NCBI GenBank assembly: GCA_938041035.1
Contig: CALHYX010000034.1
Location: forward strand, 1-64,000
Origin: an uncultured Acidimicrobiales bacterium
Lineage (GTDB): Bacteria; Actinomycetota; Acidimicrobiia; Acidimicrobiales; SHLQ01
Reading direction: 5' to 3'
DNA: 64,000 nucleotides
Shown here: piece by piece, positions 1 to 9,746 of the stretch
Numbering within the stretch: position 1 is the first letter of the stretch
Layout: each line of letters starts with the position of its first letter
Notes under the pieces: generated by a model
What the model saw: only the letters and a program-made list of their open reading frames with translations
What the model was told of the DNA's origin: nothing
Databases searched by the model: none
Position numbers and translations under genes: made by a program

Positions 1-3000
1 AGAGGAATCGCACCCAACGGGATGGCGCCCAACGGCACGCCCTGGATCGCGAGGTCGACAAGCGAATCGCTCGCCGGGGAGATCCCCGTCCCGCAGTTGG
101 CCAATGGGCTGATGTCGGCCAACAACGTGCACCAGTCAGCGCCACCGGGTAGGGGAATCGCACCGAGCGGTGTGCTCGCCAGCGCAATTGCTCCCAACGG
201 AATCGCACCCAACGGCGTACTGCTGAGATCGATTTCCAGCAGCGACAGATCGTCGATCAGGCCCGCCTCGAGCACATCGCCCAGCGAGATGTTCTGGAGG
301 GGCACGCCATCGAAGGCACTGCCGCTCAGGTACAGCTGCCAGCCGCCGTCGACGACGACGTCGGACAGCAGAATCGAGTCGAGGATGGCGCCGTCGAGGT
401 TGAGGTCCTCAAGGTCGGTGCGGCCGAGCAGCTCGACATCGTCGGCCCCTCCGGCGCTGGTGCCGATGGCGCCAAGCGGTGTGCCCGACACCGTCGACTC
501 GTCGCCGCCGTATCCGGCGGCCGCGGCCGGCGGAAGGTCGGCGACGTTGATGCCGGTGGCCGACGCGGTCACCGAGGCGATCGTGGTGGTGAGATCAAGG
601 GTTAGCGTGGGCTCATCGACCACGGGCGGGTCGGGCAACACCACGTCGAATACGTAGACGGCGCCCGCGTCGACGCCATTGCTGCTGTTGTCGCGGGGCG
701 ACCCGGCGACGACGGTGAGGCCGTCGACCGAGACGTTCACGCCAAACGACTGCGTGGCCTCGCGGTCGCTCGGTACGAGCTCGCCGAATTCGGTCCAGGC
801 GGTGCCATCGAAGGCAAACAGCGCAACGGCGCCGCTTCGCGTCCCGGTGACGCGATCGAGATCGGAGCCAAGGACCGCCAAGTTGGCGTCGAGAGACACC
901 GACCGACCGAAGTTGGACGGGAAGTCCTGGCTATCCGGCGTCAAGGTGGCGGTGGAAACGAAGGCTCCGCCGCCCACCCGTTCGAAGAGGAAGGCCTTGC
1001 CGGTTCCGCTGCGGGCGCCGATCAGCAACCGTTCGCCGTCGATGGCCACCGACGAACCGAACAGCGAGCCGGCCTCCCCGGCGGGAACGCTCAGCGCCTG
1101 GATCTCGGTCCACGTATTGCCGGTGCGCTCGTACACGAAGGCTTCGCCCGCGTTGGCGTTGCTTTGCTCGGAGCCGACGAGGAGAAGATCGCCCTCGACG
1201 GCAATCGCAAAGCCGGGAGTGGTCGACGGAGCCGACGGAGCCGGAACGGCCTGCTCGGCCCATGTGCCGTCGCCCGGGTTCCGTTCGAACACCGCGACCT
1301 CGCCGACAGTGCCGGAACGCTTCTCGCCGACGGCGAGGGTGGTTCCGTCGAAGTCGAGTCGGGTGGCGAGCCCGGAGCTCACCGGGATGGTGGCCGGCAC
1401 CAGCAACTGGTCGTAGGTCCAGACGCCACCCGAGCGGGTCCACACATGGGCGCCGTTGCTCCGGTCGCCGACGATGGCGACATCGCCGGAGATCCCGACC
1501 GCGATGGCGTAGTTGTCGACCGCGGCCGGGGCTGGGTTCGCCAATTCGGCGGTCACCTGCCAGGTACCGCCGACGTTCTCGACCACGAAAGCGGTGCCGA
1601 CCGAGTTCTGGCCGCCGACGTCGGTGTCGGGAGCGCCCACGATGATCGTGCCACCGTCGCTGGCGACGGCGTTGAGCCCGCCGGCCAGACGGGCGTCATC
1701 ACCGGACGAGCCGGCGGGGGCCAGCACCTGGTCCGCCGCCGCTTCGAGTGCCACGGCGAACGTGTACACCGAACCGATGTCGGCGTTGGCATCGATGTCG
1801 TCGAGCGGTGCGCCGACAACGAGGTCGCCGGAGTCGCTCAAGGCGAGGGCGGCACCGAACCGCTCGTCCGCGGCACCGTCGGCGGCCTCGATGCGAGGCG
1901 CGTCCTCCGTCCAGTTGGCGCCGTCGAAGCGGAAGCTCGCGGCGTAACCGGTGCCTCCGTCGGTGCGTGCGCCGCCGACGACCACATCGCCGTCGACCGC
2001 GACCGACGAGCCGAAGCGGTCGGTGGACGTGGCCGCAGCTGGTTCCAGTCGAACGCCAACATCCCAGAGGCCCGCGCTGCGGGTGAAGACCGTCACCGAT
2101 CCGGCGTCGCCGCCGCCGGCCGCAGAGTCCAGAGCCGCGCCGATCGCGGCGCGGTCGCCGTCGATGTCGACGGACCAACCAAAGCGGTCACCGCTCGTCT
2201 GCTGACCCGATGGCTGGGCCAGCACGCCCTGCTCAGACCAGAGGTCCAGTTGCTCGTCGACCGCGGTGAAGACGGTGGCTGAGCCGGCTGCCGTCGTGCC
2301 GGACTCGTCGTCAGCCTCGGCGCCGACGATGAAGCTCGAGCCGTCGATGGCGACGGCGTTACCGAAGTTGTCCGACGCGGCATCGATCGTGGAACCGACG
2401 ACCCGGTCCACTTCGATCGCCGTGCCGGCCGCGGTACCGATCGCGAAGACGTACGCCCCGCCGATGGTGGCGGCGTCACCGGACGTCACCACCGCGTTGT
2501 AGGAACCCGCCCGGAAGGTGGACCCCACCTGGGTGAGGGCAACGGCCCGACCAAAGCCGGGTTCGCCCTGGCTGCCGGTGATCGTCTCCATCAGTTGCCA
2601 GTCGTCGACGTCCGTCCAGCTGTAGATGGCGGCCTCGCCGTCGGCCGGGTTGCCCACGATGGCCGCGTATTCGTTGAGGTCCTCGGTACCGGCGATGGAA
2701 ACCGCCGAACCGAACGAGCTCACGGTGCCGGTGAGGGTGACGTCGAGGGTCCACGTGCCGTCAGCGGCGCGATCGAAGATGTAGGCCGCGCCGGCCTCGG
2801 GGGCACCGACGATCAGCTTGTCCTCCCAGGTGTCGACGCTGGAGCCGAATTCGGAGCCGGCCGCGATGCCGGGGATCTTGTTGGCCGGCGTTGGTTCGGG
2901 CGCGGAGGTCGTGAACAGGATTGCCGCACCCGCGTTGTGGGCGGCATTGTCCTCACCCGGCGCACCGGCGGCGACCGCGAAACCGTCGACAGCCACGCTC

Positions 3001-6000
3001 GCGCCGAGTTGGTCGAACCGGTCGCCGATATCGGCGGTGAAGCGATCGACCTGGGGCCACGTACCTCCGCCGTGGGCAAAGGTGTAGACCGCGCCGCGTT
3101 CGGCGAAGACCGTGGAGTCGGTGGCCTCACCCACTGCGATCACGTCGCCGTCGATGGCGACGGCGCTGAAGTCGGCGCCAACCGCAGCTTCGGCCGGAAG
3201 CAGTTCGATACCGGCTCCCCAGTCGCCGGCGGCGACGCGCTCGAAGACCTCAGCCGGTCCGGCGTCGGTCAGAACGGCCACCCGGTCGCCGCTGAGCGCC
3301 AGGGCCTCGATCGGGCCACCCGCATCGATGACCGTGTCGGGCACGCCGGCGAACGGGGTTGCGGCGTCGGGACGCTCGAGGATCCACACTTCGCCGCCCG
3401 AAGCACCGGCACCGGAGACGGCGAGGCGATCACCGTCGATGCCGATGTCCACCCCCCAGTCGCCCACGGGCGCGCCGGGCAGAATCTTGTCGAGGGTCGT
3501 GCCGGTGACGTTGGCATACACCGCACCGCCGTTGGCACCAAAGGCCTCGGCATCGCCCGGGTCGCCGATGTAGACATCGCCGTTGGCGGCGTCGATGGCC
3601 ACCGACGTGCCGAAGGTGGTGCCGTCGGCGGATCCGTCGGGGTCGGTCAACAGCCGGGCGAACCCGAACGGGGCGAACTGGCCGAGGATCGACGGCCGGA
3701 TGAACACCGCCACGGCGTCGCGTCCGCCCACGACGAGGTTCTCGCCGGCGAGGGCAACGGAGCGGCCGAAGCCGACCTGGCTCGGAAGGGTTAGCACCTG
3801 GCGCTGGGTCCAGCCGGTGCCGGTGTCGCGGAACACCACGACGCGGCCCGCGTTCGGGCCGAGGTCGTCGCCCGTCGGAGCGCCGACGACGAGGGTGTCG
3901 CCTTCGAGCGCGATGGTCTGGCCCATTGCGTCGCCGCTCGTCGGGTCCTCGGGTTCGAGCTGGAGGTCGGGGCTGTCGAAGCCTTCGTAGGTGATGAAGG
4001 TGGCCGCGTCGGTGAAGGCGGCGGTCGGGGTCGATGGGTCGAGCCCGACCAGGAGCGTCTCGCCCGACAGGGCCACGGCCGAACCGAAGCCGGCGACGCC
4101 GGTCTCGGGGGTGAGCTCGGTGAAGACACCGATCGACTCGCTGGTGCCGGAGGCATCGCTGGCATTGCCGTTGTCGCTGAACAGGGCGATCGCGCCCGGT
4201 GACGGACTTCCGAGCGCCACGTTGTCGCCGGCGATGGCGATGCTCTCGCCGTAGGCGTCGCCCGGTGCGGCGATGGCGTCCGGCAGAAGGATCCGTTCCT
4301 CCAAGACCGGCACCGCGCCATCGAAGGTCGAGTAGTACACGTAGCCCTGGCCGACGAGCGCGGCGGCGAACGGTGCGCCGACGGCGACGATGTCGGCCGT
4401 CTCCGCGTCGAGGGAGGTGCCGAAGCGATGGCCGAGGTCACCGTCGGACGCCCGGATCAGCTGGTTCGATCCGCCCCAACCGGCGTCGTAGCGGTAGTGG
4501 TAGACGGCACCCTGGCCGTCGGCGATCGAGCTTTCGCCCGGTGCGCCTACGAAGATGGAACGGGCGTTGCCCAACTGGCCGGCCGCAACCGCCCAACCAA
4601 ACTCGTCGTTGGCGTTTTCGCCGTTGAAGGTGACCGATTCGGAGAATCCCGGGATGTCGTACACGTACGCCGCGCCCGAGTCGATGGAGTTGTTGCCAAT
4701 GCCATCGGTAAACGGTGCGCCGACGACGAGATGTTGGGTCATCAGCGCGACCGACGAGCCGAAGCGATCCCCGGGCTCGGCATCGGACCCCTGCACCTGC
4801 TGGGGTGGCGTCGGCGAGAACGTTCCGCCGGCATCGCGCCGGTAGAGATGGACCTCGCCGGTGTCGTCGAGCGTCCCCGGCGCGCCGACGGCCAGGTACG
4901 AGCTGTCGAGGGCAACACTGGCGCCGAACTGGGATCCCGGGTCACCCGTGAACGTCTGGGGTGATCCCCACGTACCGTTGTTCTGACGTTCGACCACGTA
5001 GACCGTGTCGTCGGCCGGCACGCCGATTGCGGCGAACTCGCCGTGTACGGCGACCGACGGAGGCCCAGCCGGTCGGAGTGATCCCGCGAGGGCGAGCGTG
5101 ATGTCGTTGGCGTTCACGGTGGCTTCGAGCGGCGCGGTGTTGCTGGCGGCCAGGCCGGTGCCACACGTGATGCCGCAGGTGGCGACCACGTAGGAGTCGC
5201 CCGCCACCGGGGTGTAGCCGATGATCGTGGCGTTGAGGGTGCCGCCCATCGAGAAGTCAGCCGCGAGTACCCGCCCGTAGTTGGCGGTGTCCGAGGACGG
5301 ACCGGTGATCACGAATTCATAGGTCGCGTCCGGATTGGAGACACTGACGTTGTCGGCGTAGGAGATGAATCGACCGGCGCCGATGCGCACCGTGCCCTCT
5401 TCGTCGACGACGGACTGCAATTGGAGGTCCTTGCCCGCAACATCGATGAAGCTCGTCGGCGAGCTCACGAAGATGTGATCGGGCTGAAACTCGACCACCC
5501 CGCCACCGGCCAGGGTCTCGATCGTGCCGTTGTTGGTGATCTGGCCGGCACCGGAGATGACCTGGGTGGGGCCGACTTCGCTGAAGTTCAAGGTGCCGTC
5601 GTTGGTGAAGTTGCCGGACAGACTCGTGTCGCTGGTGAGCTCCATGGTGTCGACGTTGACGATCGTGCCGCCGAAGCTCGGCGCGAACCCACCGGCCGCC
5701 GACCCGTTGACCGGACCGGTGAACGTGAGCGTGCTGCCGGCGGAGGCGATCACGGTGCCACCGTCGACGGTGGTCACGCCGCCCTGATCGAAATCGACTG
5801 CGGTGTCGAAGACGGAGTTCTGGTTCACGGTGAGGTCGCCGGTGTTACTCGACGGCTCGGTGGGCCCCCCGGCGATCGTGAGGTTGGCGATCAGTTCGAT
5901 GTCGCCTTCGGACTGGAGCGCACCAACCGTCTGGGCGGTATCGACCTCGACGGAGAAGCCAGCGGGGATGCATGCGACCTCGGTGGAGGTCGGCACCGCG

Positions 6001-9000
6001 TCGGTCGACCAGTTGGCCGCCGTCGACCACAGAAGGTCGCCCCCGCCACCGTCCCACGTGTTGTCGCATGGGCCCGGAGGCACGAGCTCGGCGGTGTACA
6101 CGACGCCGCCGTTCGTACCCGTGCCACCGCTGATGTCGTAACCCGGGGCGCCGGCCGCGAGGGTCAACCCATCGATCGCCACGGCGTAGCCGAGCCGATC
6201 ACCGGCACCGATATCGGTGGGCACCAGGTCGTCGGTCGGGGTAACCGACCACGCCGCGCCCGAATAGGTGAACAGGTCGACCGTGCCGGACCCGGTGAGC
6301 GGGCTGGCGAGGGCCAGGTAATCCCCGCTGATCGCGACATAGGAGTTGGAGGGGCCGGCGCTGAGCCCGGCGACGGGAACCACCTGCGAATCCCATGAGC
6401 CCGCCTCGTCGTCGAGCACGTAGAGATCGTCGGAGCCAGGGGCGTAGGCCGCCACCCGGGTGCCGTCTATGGCCACTGCGTCGCCCAGTTGGGCGACGGT
6501 ATCGAGACCGACCTGCACGTGGACCAGGGCCGTGGTGTCGATATCGAAGATCTCGACGCCACCGAAGTCGGCGCCCGCGGTCGCACCCGGCGCACCGACC
6601 ACGAGCAGGTTGGCGTCGAGCGCAATCGCGGCACCGAACTCCGACAGGGCGTTCAGAGAGGTGAAGTTCGTGGCACCGCTCCACACGCCGGCGCCCGGGG
6701 TGAACATGTCGACCCGCTCACCCAATGGTGTGGAGACAAAGGCCCTTCCGTCAGGGGCGATCGCCACCGAGGTGGCGTAGTCGGTTTCGGGGCTGAAGAG
6801 CGGGGTCAGGAAGGGTGCCCAGTTGACGCCCGCCTGTTCGAAGACGTGGGCGGTGTTGTCGCCGGGCTGGGAGACGATCAGGAACGATCCGGCGATGTCG
6901 ACGTTGGTGCCGAAGAACCCGTCGGCGACAGGGGCCGGCGGCGCGAGCGTCTGCTCGAGCGCCCAGGCGCTGCCCGGCGCGGTGCGCACGAAGGTGTACA
7001 CCTCACCCGAACGGTCGGCACCCGCGTCCTCGAACGGCGCGCCGACGACCATGCGGTTGCCGTCGATGGCGACCGAGGTACCGGCTTCGATCGTCGCGGT
7101 CAGCGACCGACTGCTTTCGAGCTGCTGACCGATGGCACCGCCGTCGACGGACCACACCGCACCGGCATCGATACCGCCGGACGGCGCAAAGCTATCGAAG
7201 CCCGGCAGGGCGACGACCACGTTGGCCCCGTCGTGGCTCAGGGCGCGACCGACCGCGTCGCCCGGTTCACCGTCGCCGGCGCCGCCGACGGAGCTACCGG
7301 CCTCGAACTGTCGGGTGACGGTGTTCCAGGTGGAAGCGATGGCGATGCCCACGTCGGTCTCGCCACCGTCGTCGGCCGACGGAACGCCGGCCCAGATGCT
7401 CACGCCGTCGAAGCTGACGTCGAAGCCGACGTCAACCGGTCGCACGAACGCGTCGTAGATGACGTCGCTCCAGGCAAATGGGTCTGCGACCGGATCGTTC
7501 ACCAGTTGGCCGGTGTCGGTGACCGTGGTGCCGGTACCGGACGTGACGAGGTCAAACCAGTAGACGTTGCCTTCGCCAACTCCTGCGACGGGGTCGGCCT
7601 CGATCACGGTGGGGGCGCCGGCCACAGCGACCGGCTCGCCGGTGCTGTCGAAGTCGATGTCGACGGCGGCGCCGAAGTTGGCGTTGTCGGGACGATTGGT
7701 CGGGACAAGTTGGCCGTCGGACGACCAGGAGTACGGCGGGGGCCCGTCCAGGCAGATCTGCCCGCAGTAGGAAAAGAGCTCCGCACTACCGCCGGCGATG
7801 CCGGCACCGGCGTCGAGCGGCGCGCCCACGACGGCGACAAACTCCGGAGCCGACCCCGGGGGAAAACCGACATCGGGGTTGTCGGCGATCGCGACTGCAG
7901 ACCCGAACGCATCGCCGGGGTCGGCCACGCCGCTGCTCAACGTGGCGTCGAGCGCGAACGGGGTGGCGCCGTCACTCAGGAAGGCGATGGCCTGACCAGC
8001 ACCACCGGCCGCCCCGGGGGCGCCGACGAGCAGCACGGTCTGGTCCAGGAACGTCGCGATGTCGATCGAGGTACCGAACCCGAACCCGGCACCGGTACCG
8101 GCCGGGGTTACTCCGCTGGCGTACAGAAACTCCGTGCCGATGCCGTTGCCCGAGTCGTACACGTAGACCGCACCGGCGTCGATGCCGTCGGCGTCGTCGC
8201 CGGGAGCCGACACGACGAGCGTCGTCCCGGCGATGGCGACCGCTGCGCCGAACCGATCGTCGGCATCGCGTTCACCGTCGGGCGCGATCAGCGTTTGGGT
8301 TTGGACCCACGTCCCACCGGAGCGGTCGAACACCAGCGCCGCGCCCGCGTCGTGGCCTTCACCGTCGTCTCCGGGAATACCGACGATCGCCAGGTCGCCG
8401 TCGACGGCGACCGACGTACCGAACTCATCGAACGCCCGATCGGCGGGCGGAACGATGGTTTCGTCCTCGGTGATCGTTGGGTCGACCACGACGGGGTAGA
8501 CCGCGTCGGTGTCGTCGACGGTCAAGACGATGGAACCGTCCTGCACCGACATGGCAGCCGGCAGCTGCGTGCCTTCCGCGTCGATGACGATCAGCTTGTC
8601 GTAGCGCAGGACGGTGCCGCCGCCGGTCGGGTACAACAACACCGCGTCGCCGGAGGCGGTCAGTTCGGCTTGGGCGCCGGATATCGCGATCTCGAAGCGG
8701 AGGCCGTCGCCGACCAGCGGCTCGGCGACGGTGAAGCCCTGCTCGAGCCCACCATCGACCGAGCGGTACCACTCGGTAACGGGACCGCGCGCGTATTCGA
8801 CCGATGCAATCGTGGCATCGGCGCCGCGCTCGGCGGCGACGAGGTTGGCCGGATGGTCGTTCACCGTCGCCAATCCGAACTGCACACGCGCGTCGCCGGA
8901 GCGAACGACGGGGCCCTCGGCGGGGAAGACCACGTCGAACCCGGCCGACGGCACGACCAGGCGCGGCGCAGGCCCGGTGAGTGCAGCGGCAGCCGCGTCG

Positions 9001-9323
9001 GCGAGACCGGTCTGACCGGCGGCGACCTGGGCCTGAATGTCGGCCCATTCTTCGGCGGTCAGTCCGTCGGGAACCTCGCCCGGGAGAACGGTTTGGCTCG
9101 TCGCGCCTCCGATACCTGCATCACTGCTGACGTCGGGGCGCACGAGCTCGACGACGCCGGACCCGGCGGGCGACAACAGGGCCGCCACCATAAGGACGGC
9201 CAACACGGCGGTGACGAGGTCACCGGCCACCCACTTCGGTACCGAACCCCCTGCCCGATTCGAGACCCGTGAGGGCATGCCGCGTGTGGGAATACGAAGT
9301 AGTCCCAGTTCCGCCTGTTTCAT
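1..9323 (-). CDS. Giant FG-GAP-repeat cell-surface protein (3' end outside window)
   Basis: One uninterrupted minus-strand frame of at least 3107 codons; I checked it for stops from 9323 to about 5460 and translated the rest. The ATG at 9321-9323 has GGAG six bases upstream. The N-terminus is cytosolic and basic, with a hydrophobic segment at about residues 33-51. A beta-rich region ends in a YPVVVDPT motif like that in Rhs/teneurin-type surface proteins. From about residue 290 there are dozens of integrin-type FG-GAP repeats (RFGSSVA..G..L.VGAP..), interrupted at about 1080-1430 by a parallel beta-helix-like stretch. From about residue 2945 on there are PLGAI repeats. FG-GAP repeats build beta-propellers for adhesion, often Ca-dependent. 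The likely role is a wall-exposed adhesin or matrix protein. The C-terminal anchor lies off the window. The annotation as surface protein is secure; the ligand is unknown. Confidence 0.9.
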   Translation of the reverse strand, partial: MKQAELGLLRIPTRGMPSRVSNRAGGSVPKWVAGDLVTAVLAVLMVAALLSPAGSGVVELVRPDVSSDAGIGGATSQTVLPGEVPDGLTAEEWADIQAQVAAGQTGLADAAAAALTGPAPRLVVPSAGFDVVFPAEGPVVRSGDARVQFGLATVNDHPANLVAAERGADATIASVEYARGPVTEWYRSVDGGLEQGFTVAEPLVGDGLRFEIAISGAQAELTASGDAVLLYPTGGGTVLRYDKLIVIDAEGTQLPAAMSVQDGSIVLTVDDTDAVYPVVVDPTITEDETIVPPADRAFDEFGTSVAVDGDLAIVGIPGDDGEGHDAGAALVFDRSGGTWVQTQTLIAPDGERDADDRFGAAVAIAGTTLVVSAPGDDADGIDAGAVYVYDSGNGIGTEFLYASGVTPAGTGAGFGFGTSIDIATFLDQTVLLVGAPGAAGGAGQAIAFLSDGATPFALDATLSSGVADPGDAFGSAVAIADNPDVGFPPGSAPEFVAVVGAPLDAGAGIAGGSAELFSYCGQICLDGPPPYSWSSDGQLVPTNRPDNANFGAAVDIDFDSTGEPVAVAGAPTVIEADPVAGVGEGNVYWFDLVTSGTGTTVTDTGQLVNDPVADPFAWSDVIYDAFVRPVDVGFDVSFDGVSIWAGVPSADDGGETDVGIAIASTWNTVTRQFEAGSSVGGAGDGEPGDAVGRALSHDGANVVVALPGFDSFAPSGGIDAGAVWSVDGGAIGQQLESSRSLTATIEAGTSVAIDGNRMVVGAPFEDAGADRSGEVYTFVRTAPGSAWALEQTLAPPAPVADGFFGTNVDIAGSFLIVSQPGDNTAHVFEQAGVNWAPFLTPLFSPETDYATSVAIAPDGRAFVSTPLGERVDMFTPGAGVWSGATNFTSLNALSEFGAAIALDANLLVVGAPGATAGADFGGVEIFDIDTTALVHVQVGLDTVAQLGDAVAIDGTRVAAYAPGSDDLYVLDDEAGSWDSQVVPVAGLSAGPSNSYVAISGDYLALASPLTGSGTVDLFTYSGAAWSVTPTDDLVPTDIGAGDRLGYAVAIDGLTLAAGAPGYDISGGTGTNGGVVYTAELVPPGPCDNTWDGGGGDLLWSTAANWSTDAVPTSTEVACIPAGFSVEVDTAQTVGALQSEGDIELIANLTIAGGPTEPSSNTGDLTVNQNSVFDTAVDFDQGGVTTVDGGTVIASAGSTLTFTGPVNGSAAGGFAPSFGGTIVNVDTMELTSDTSLSGNFTNDGTLNFSEVGPTQVISGAGQITNNGTIETLAGGGVVEFQPDHIFVSSPTSFIDVAGKDLQLQSVVDEEGTVRIGAGRFISYADNVSVSNPDATYEFVITGPSSDTANYGRVLAADFSMGGTLNATIIGYTPVAGDSYVVATCGITCGTGLAASNTAPLEATVNANDITLALAGSLRPAGPPSVAVHGEFAAIGVPADDTVYVVERQNNGTWGSPQTFTGDPGSQFGASVALDSSYLAVGAPGTLDDTGEVHLYRRDAGGTFSPTPPQQVQGSDAEPGDRFGSSVALMTQHLVVGAPFTDGIGNNSIDSGAAYVYDIPGFSESVTFNGENANDEFGWAVAAGQLGNARSIFVGAPGESSIADGQGAVYHYRYDAGWGGSNQLIRASDGDLGHRFGTSLDAETADIVAVGAPFAAALVGQGYVYYSTFDGAVPVLEERILLPDAIAAPGDAYGESIAIAGDNVALGSPSPGAIALFSDNGNASDASGTSESIGVFTELTPETGVAGFGSAVALSGETLLVGLDPSTPTAAFTDAATFITYEGFDSPDLQLEPEDPTSGDAMGQTIALEGDTLVVGAPTGDDLGPNAGRVVVFRDTGTGWTQRQVLTLPSQVGFGRSVALAGENLVVGGRDAVAVFIRPSILGQFAPFGFARLLTDPDGSADGTTFGTSVAIDAANGDVYIGDPGDAEAFGANGGAVYANVTGTTLDKILPGAPVGDWGVDIGIDGDRLAVSGAGASGGEVWILERPDAATPFAGVPDTVIDAGGPIEALALSGDRVAVLTDAGPAEVFERVAAGDWGAGIELLPAEAAVGADFSAVAIDGDVIAVGEATDSTVFAERGAVYTFAHGGGTWPQVDRFTADIGDRFDQLGASVAVDGFAVAAGAPGEDNAAHNAGAAILFTTSAPEPTPANKIPGIAAGSEFGSSVDTWEDKLIVGAPEAGAAYIFDRAADGTWTLDVTLTGTVSSFGSAVSIAGTEDLNEYAAIVGNPADGEAAIYSWTDVDDWQLMETITGSQGEPGFGRAVALTQVGSTFRAGSYNAVVTSGDAATIGGAYVFAIGTAAGTAIEVDRVVGSTIDAASDNFGNAVAIDGSSFIVGAEADDESGTTAAGSATVFTAVDEQLDLWSEQGVLAQPSGQQTSGDRFGWSVDIDGDRAAIGAALDSAAGGGDAGSVTVFTRSAGLWDVGVRLEPAAATSTDRFGSSVAVDGDVVVGGARTDGGTGYAASFRFDGANWTEDAPRIEAADGAADERFGAALALSDSGDLVVGAPLDDIDANADIGSVYTFAVALEAAADQVLAPAGSSGDDARLAGGLNAVASDGGTIIVGAPDTDVGGQNSVGTAFVVENVGGTWQVTAELANPAPAAVDNYAIAVGISGDVAIVGDRSNGAHVWTRSGGVWTYDQLLVPATIPVSSGLATRLDFDGTTLAVGEKRSGTVGEVAVFERNPGDGTWAEQAVPAPSAPSTTPGFAIAVEGDLLLVGSEQSNANAGEAFVYERTGNTWTEIQALSVPAGEAGSLFGSSVAIDGERLLIGARSGTGKAFLFERVGGGAFVSTATLTPDSQDFPSNFGRSVSLDANLAVLGSDLDRVTGTRSGAVALFAFDGTAWTEFGELVPSDREATQSFGVNVSVDGLTVVAGSPRDNSSNGVDAGAVYVFDVVLPDPPVVDEPTLTLDLTTTIASVTASATGINVADLPPAAAAGYGGDESTVSGTPLGAIGTSAGGADDVELLGRTDLEDLNLDGAILDSILLSDVVVDGGWQLYLSGSAFDGVPLQNISLGDVLEAGLIDDLSLLEIDLSSTPLGAIPLGAIALASTPLGAIPLPGGADWCTLLADISPLANCGTGISPASDSLVDLAIQGVPLGAIPLGAIP

Positions 9324-9746
9324 GTTTTGCTCCGGTTCTTCGTCGCGCCAGCGAAGAGCACCCAGCCGTCCCACAACACACCAAACCAGCGGTCCTCAGA
9401 GGACCGCCCGTCTTGCGCCTGGAGTTCCGCCGGTTGAGTGATCCATCCGGAGATCACCCGCCCAATCCGTTCCAGAATGCATGCGCGCTGATGCCGTTGT
9501 CAACCATGACGACCGCAAGGTCATCGGCAAGATCGGCTTTTGCTCTCCGTGTTCTTTCCTCGTACCTCAAGATTCTTCAGGGGTGTGGTCGGTGACCGCC
9601 CAGCTCCCGGATGCGTTGAGTTGGGCGACCACCAACCACGCACCGAACATAGAAACCGGACCAAGGGTGCGTCCGTGGCGGCCGACACTGCACTTGTGTC
9701 GTCGCCGACACACTGGCGAAACTGGGCGACCAGGAACGGAGACCCC
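9324..9746. promoter_or_regulatory. Divergent intergenic leader region
   Basis: This 423-base stretch separates the giant surface-protein gene (-) from the serine hydrolase gene (+). I see no convincing gene: the short frames here lack ribosome sites and family resemblance. On the minus strand it would form a long leader for the giant gene, containing the perfect palindrome at 9389-9407 and a GC-rich, possibly structured RNA between about 9340 and 9480. Promoters for both genes must lie here or further inside, but no clear -35/-10 pair could be assigned. Confidence 0.5.
9389..9407. promoter_or_regulatory. Perfect 19-bp palindrome upstream of giant gene
   Basis: GCGGTCCTC-A-GAGGACCGC is a perfect inverted repeat with 9-base arms and a single central base, 66 bases upstream of the giant gene's ATG. 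With a one-base centre it suits a dimeric protein operator. Alternatively it folds as the last hairpin of a structured leader RNA, with a 7-bp stem and 5-base loop. Function is inferred only from position and symmetry. Confidence 0.4.

Noticed and set aside
6489..9272. 927-codon plus-strand open frame
   Set aside because: It is the exact complement-phase shadow of the giant FG-GAP gene; its translation is compositionally biased (Gly, Asp, Arg, Val) with no domain, while the minus strand gives clear repeats.
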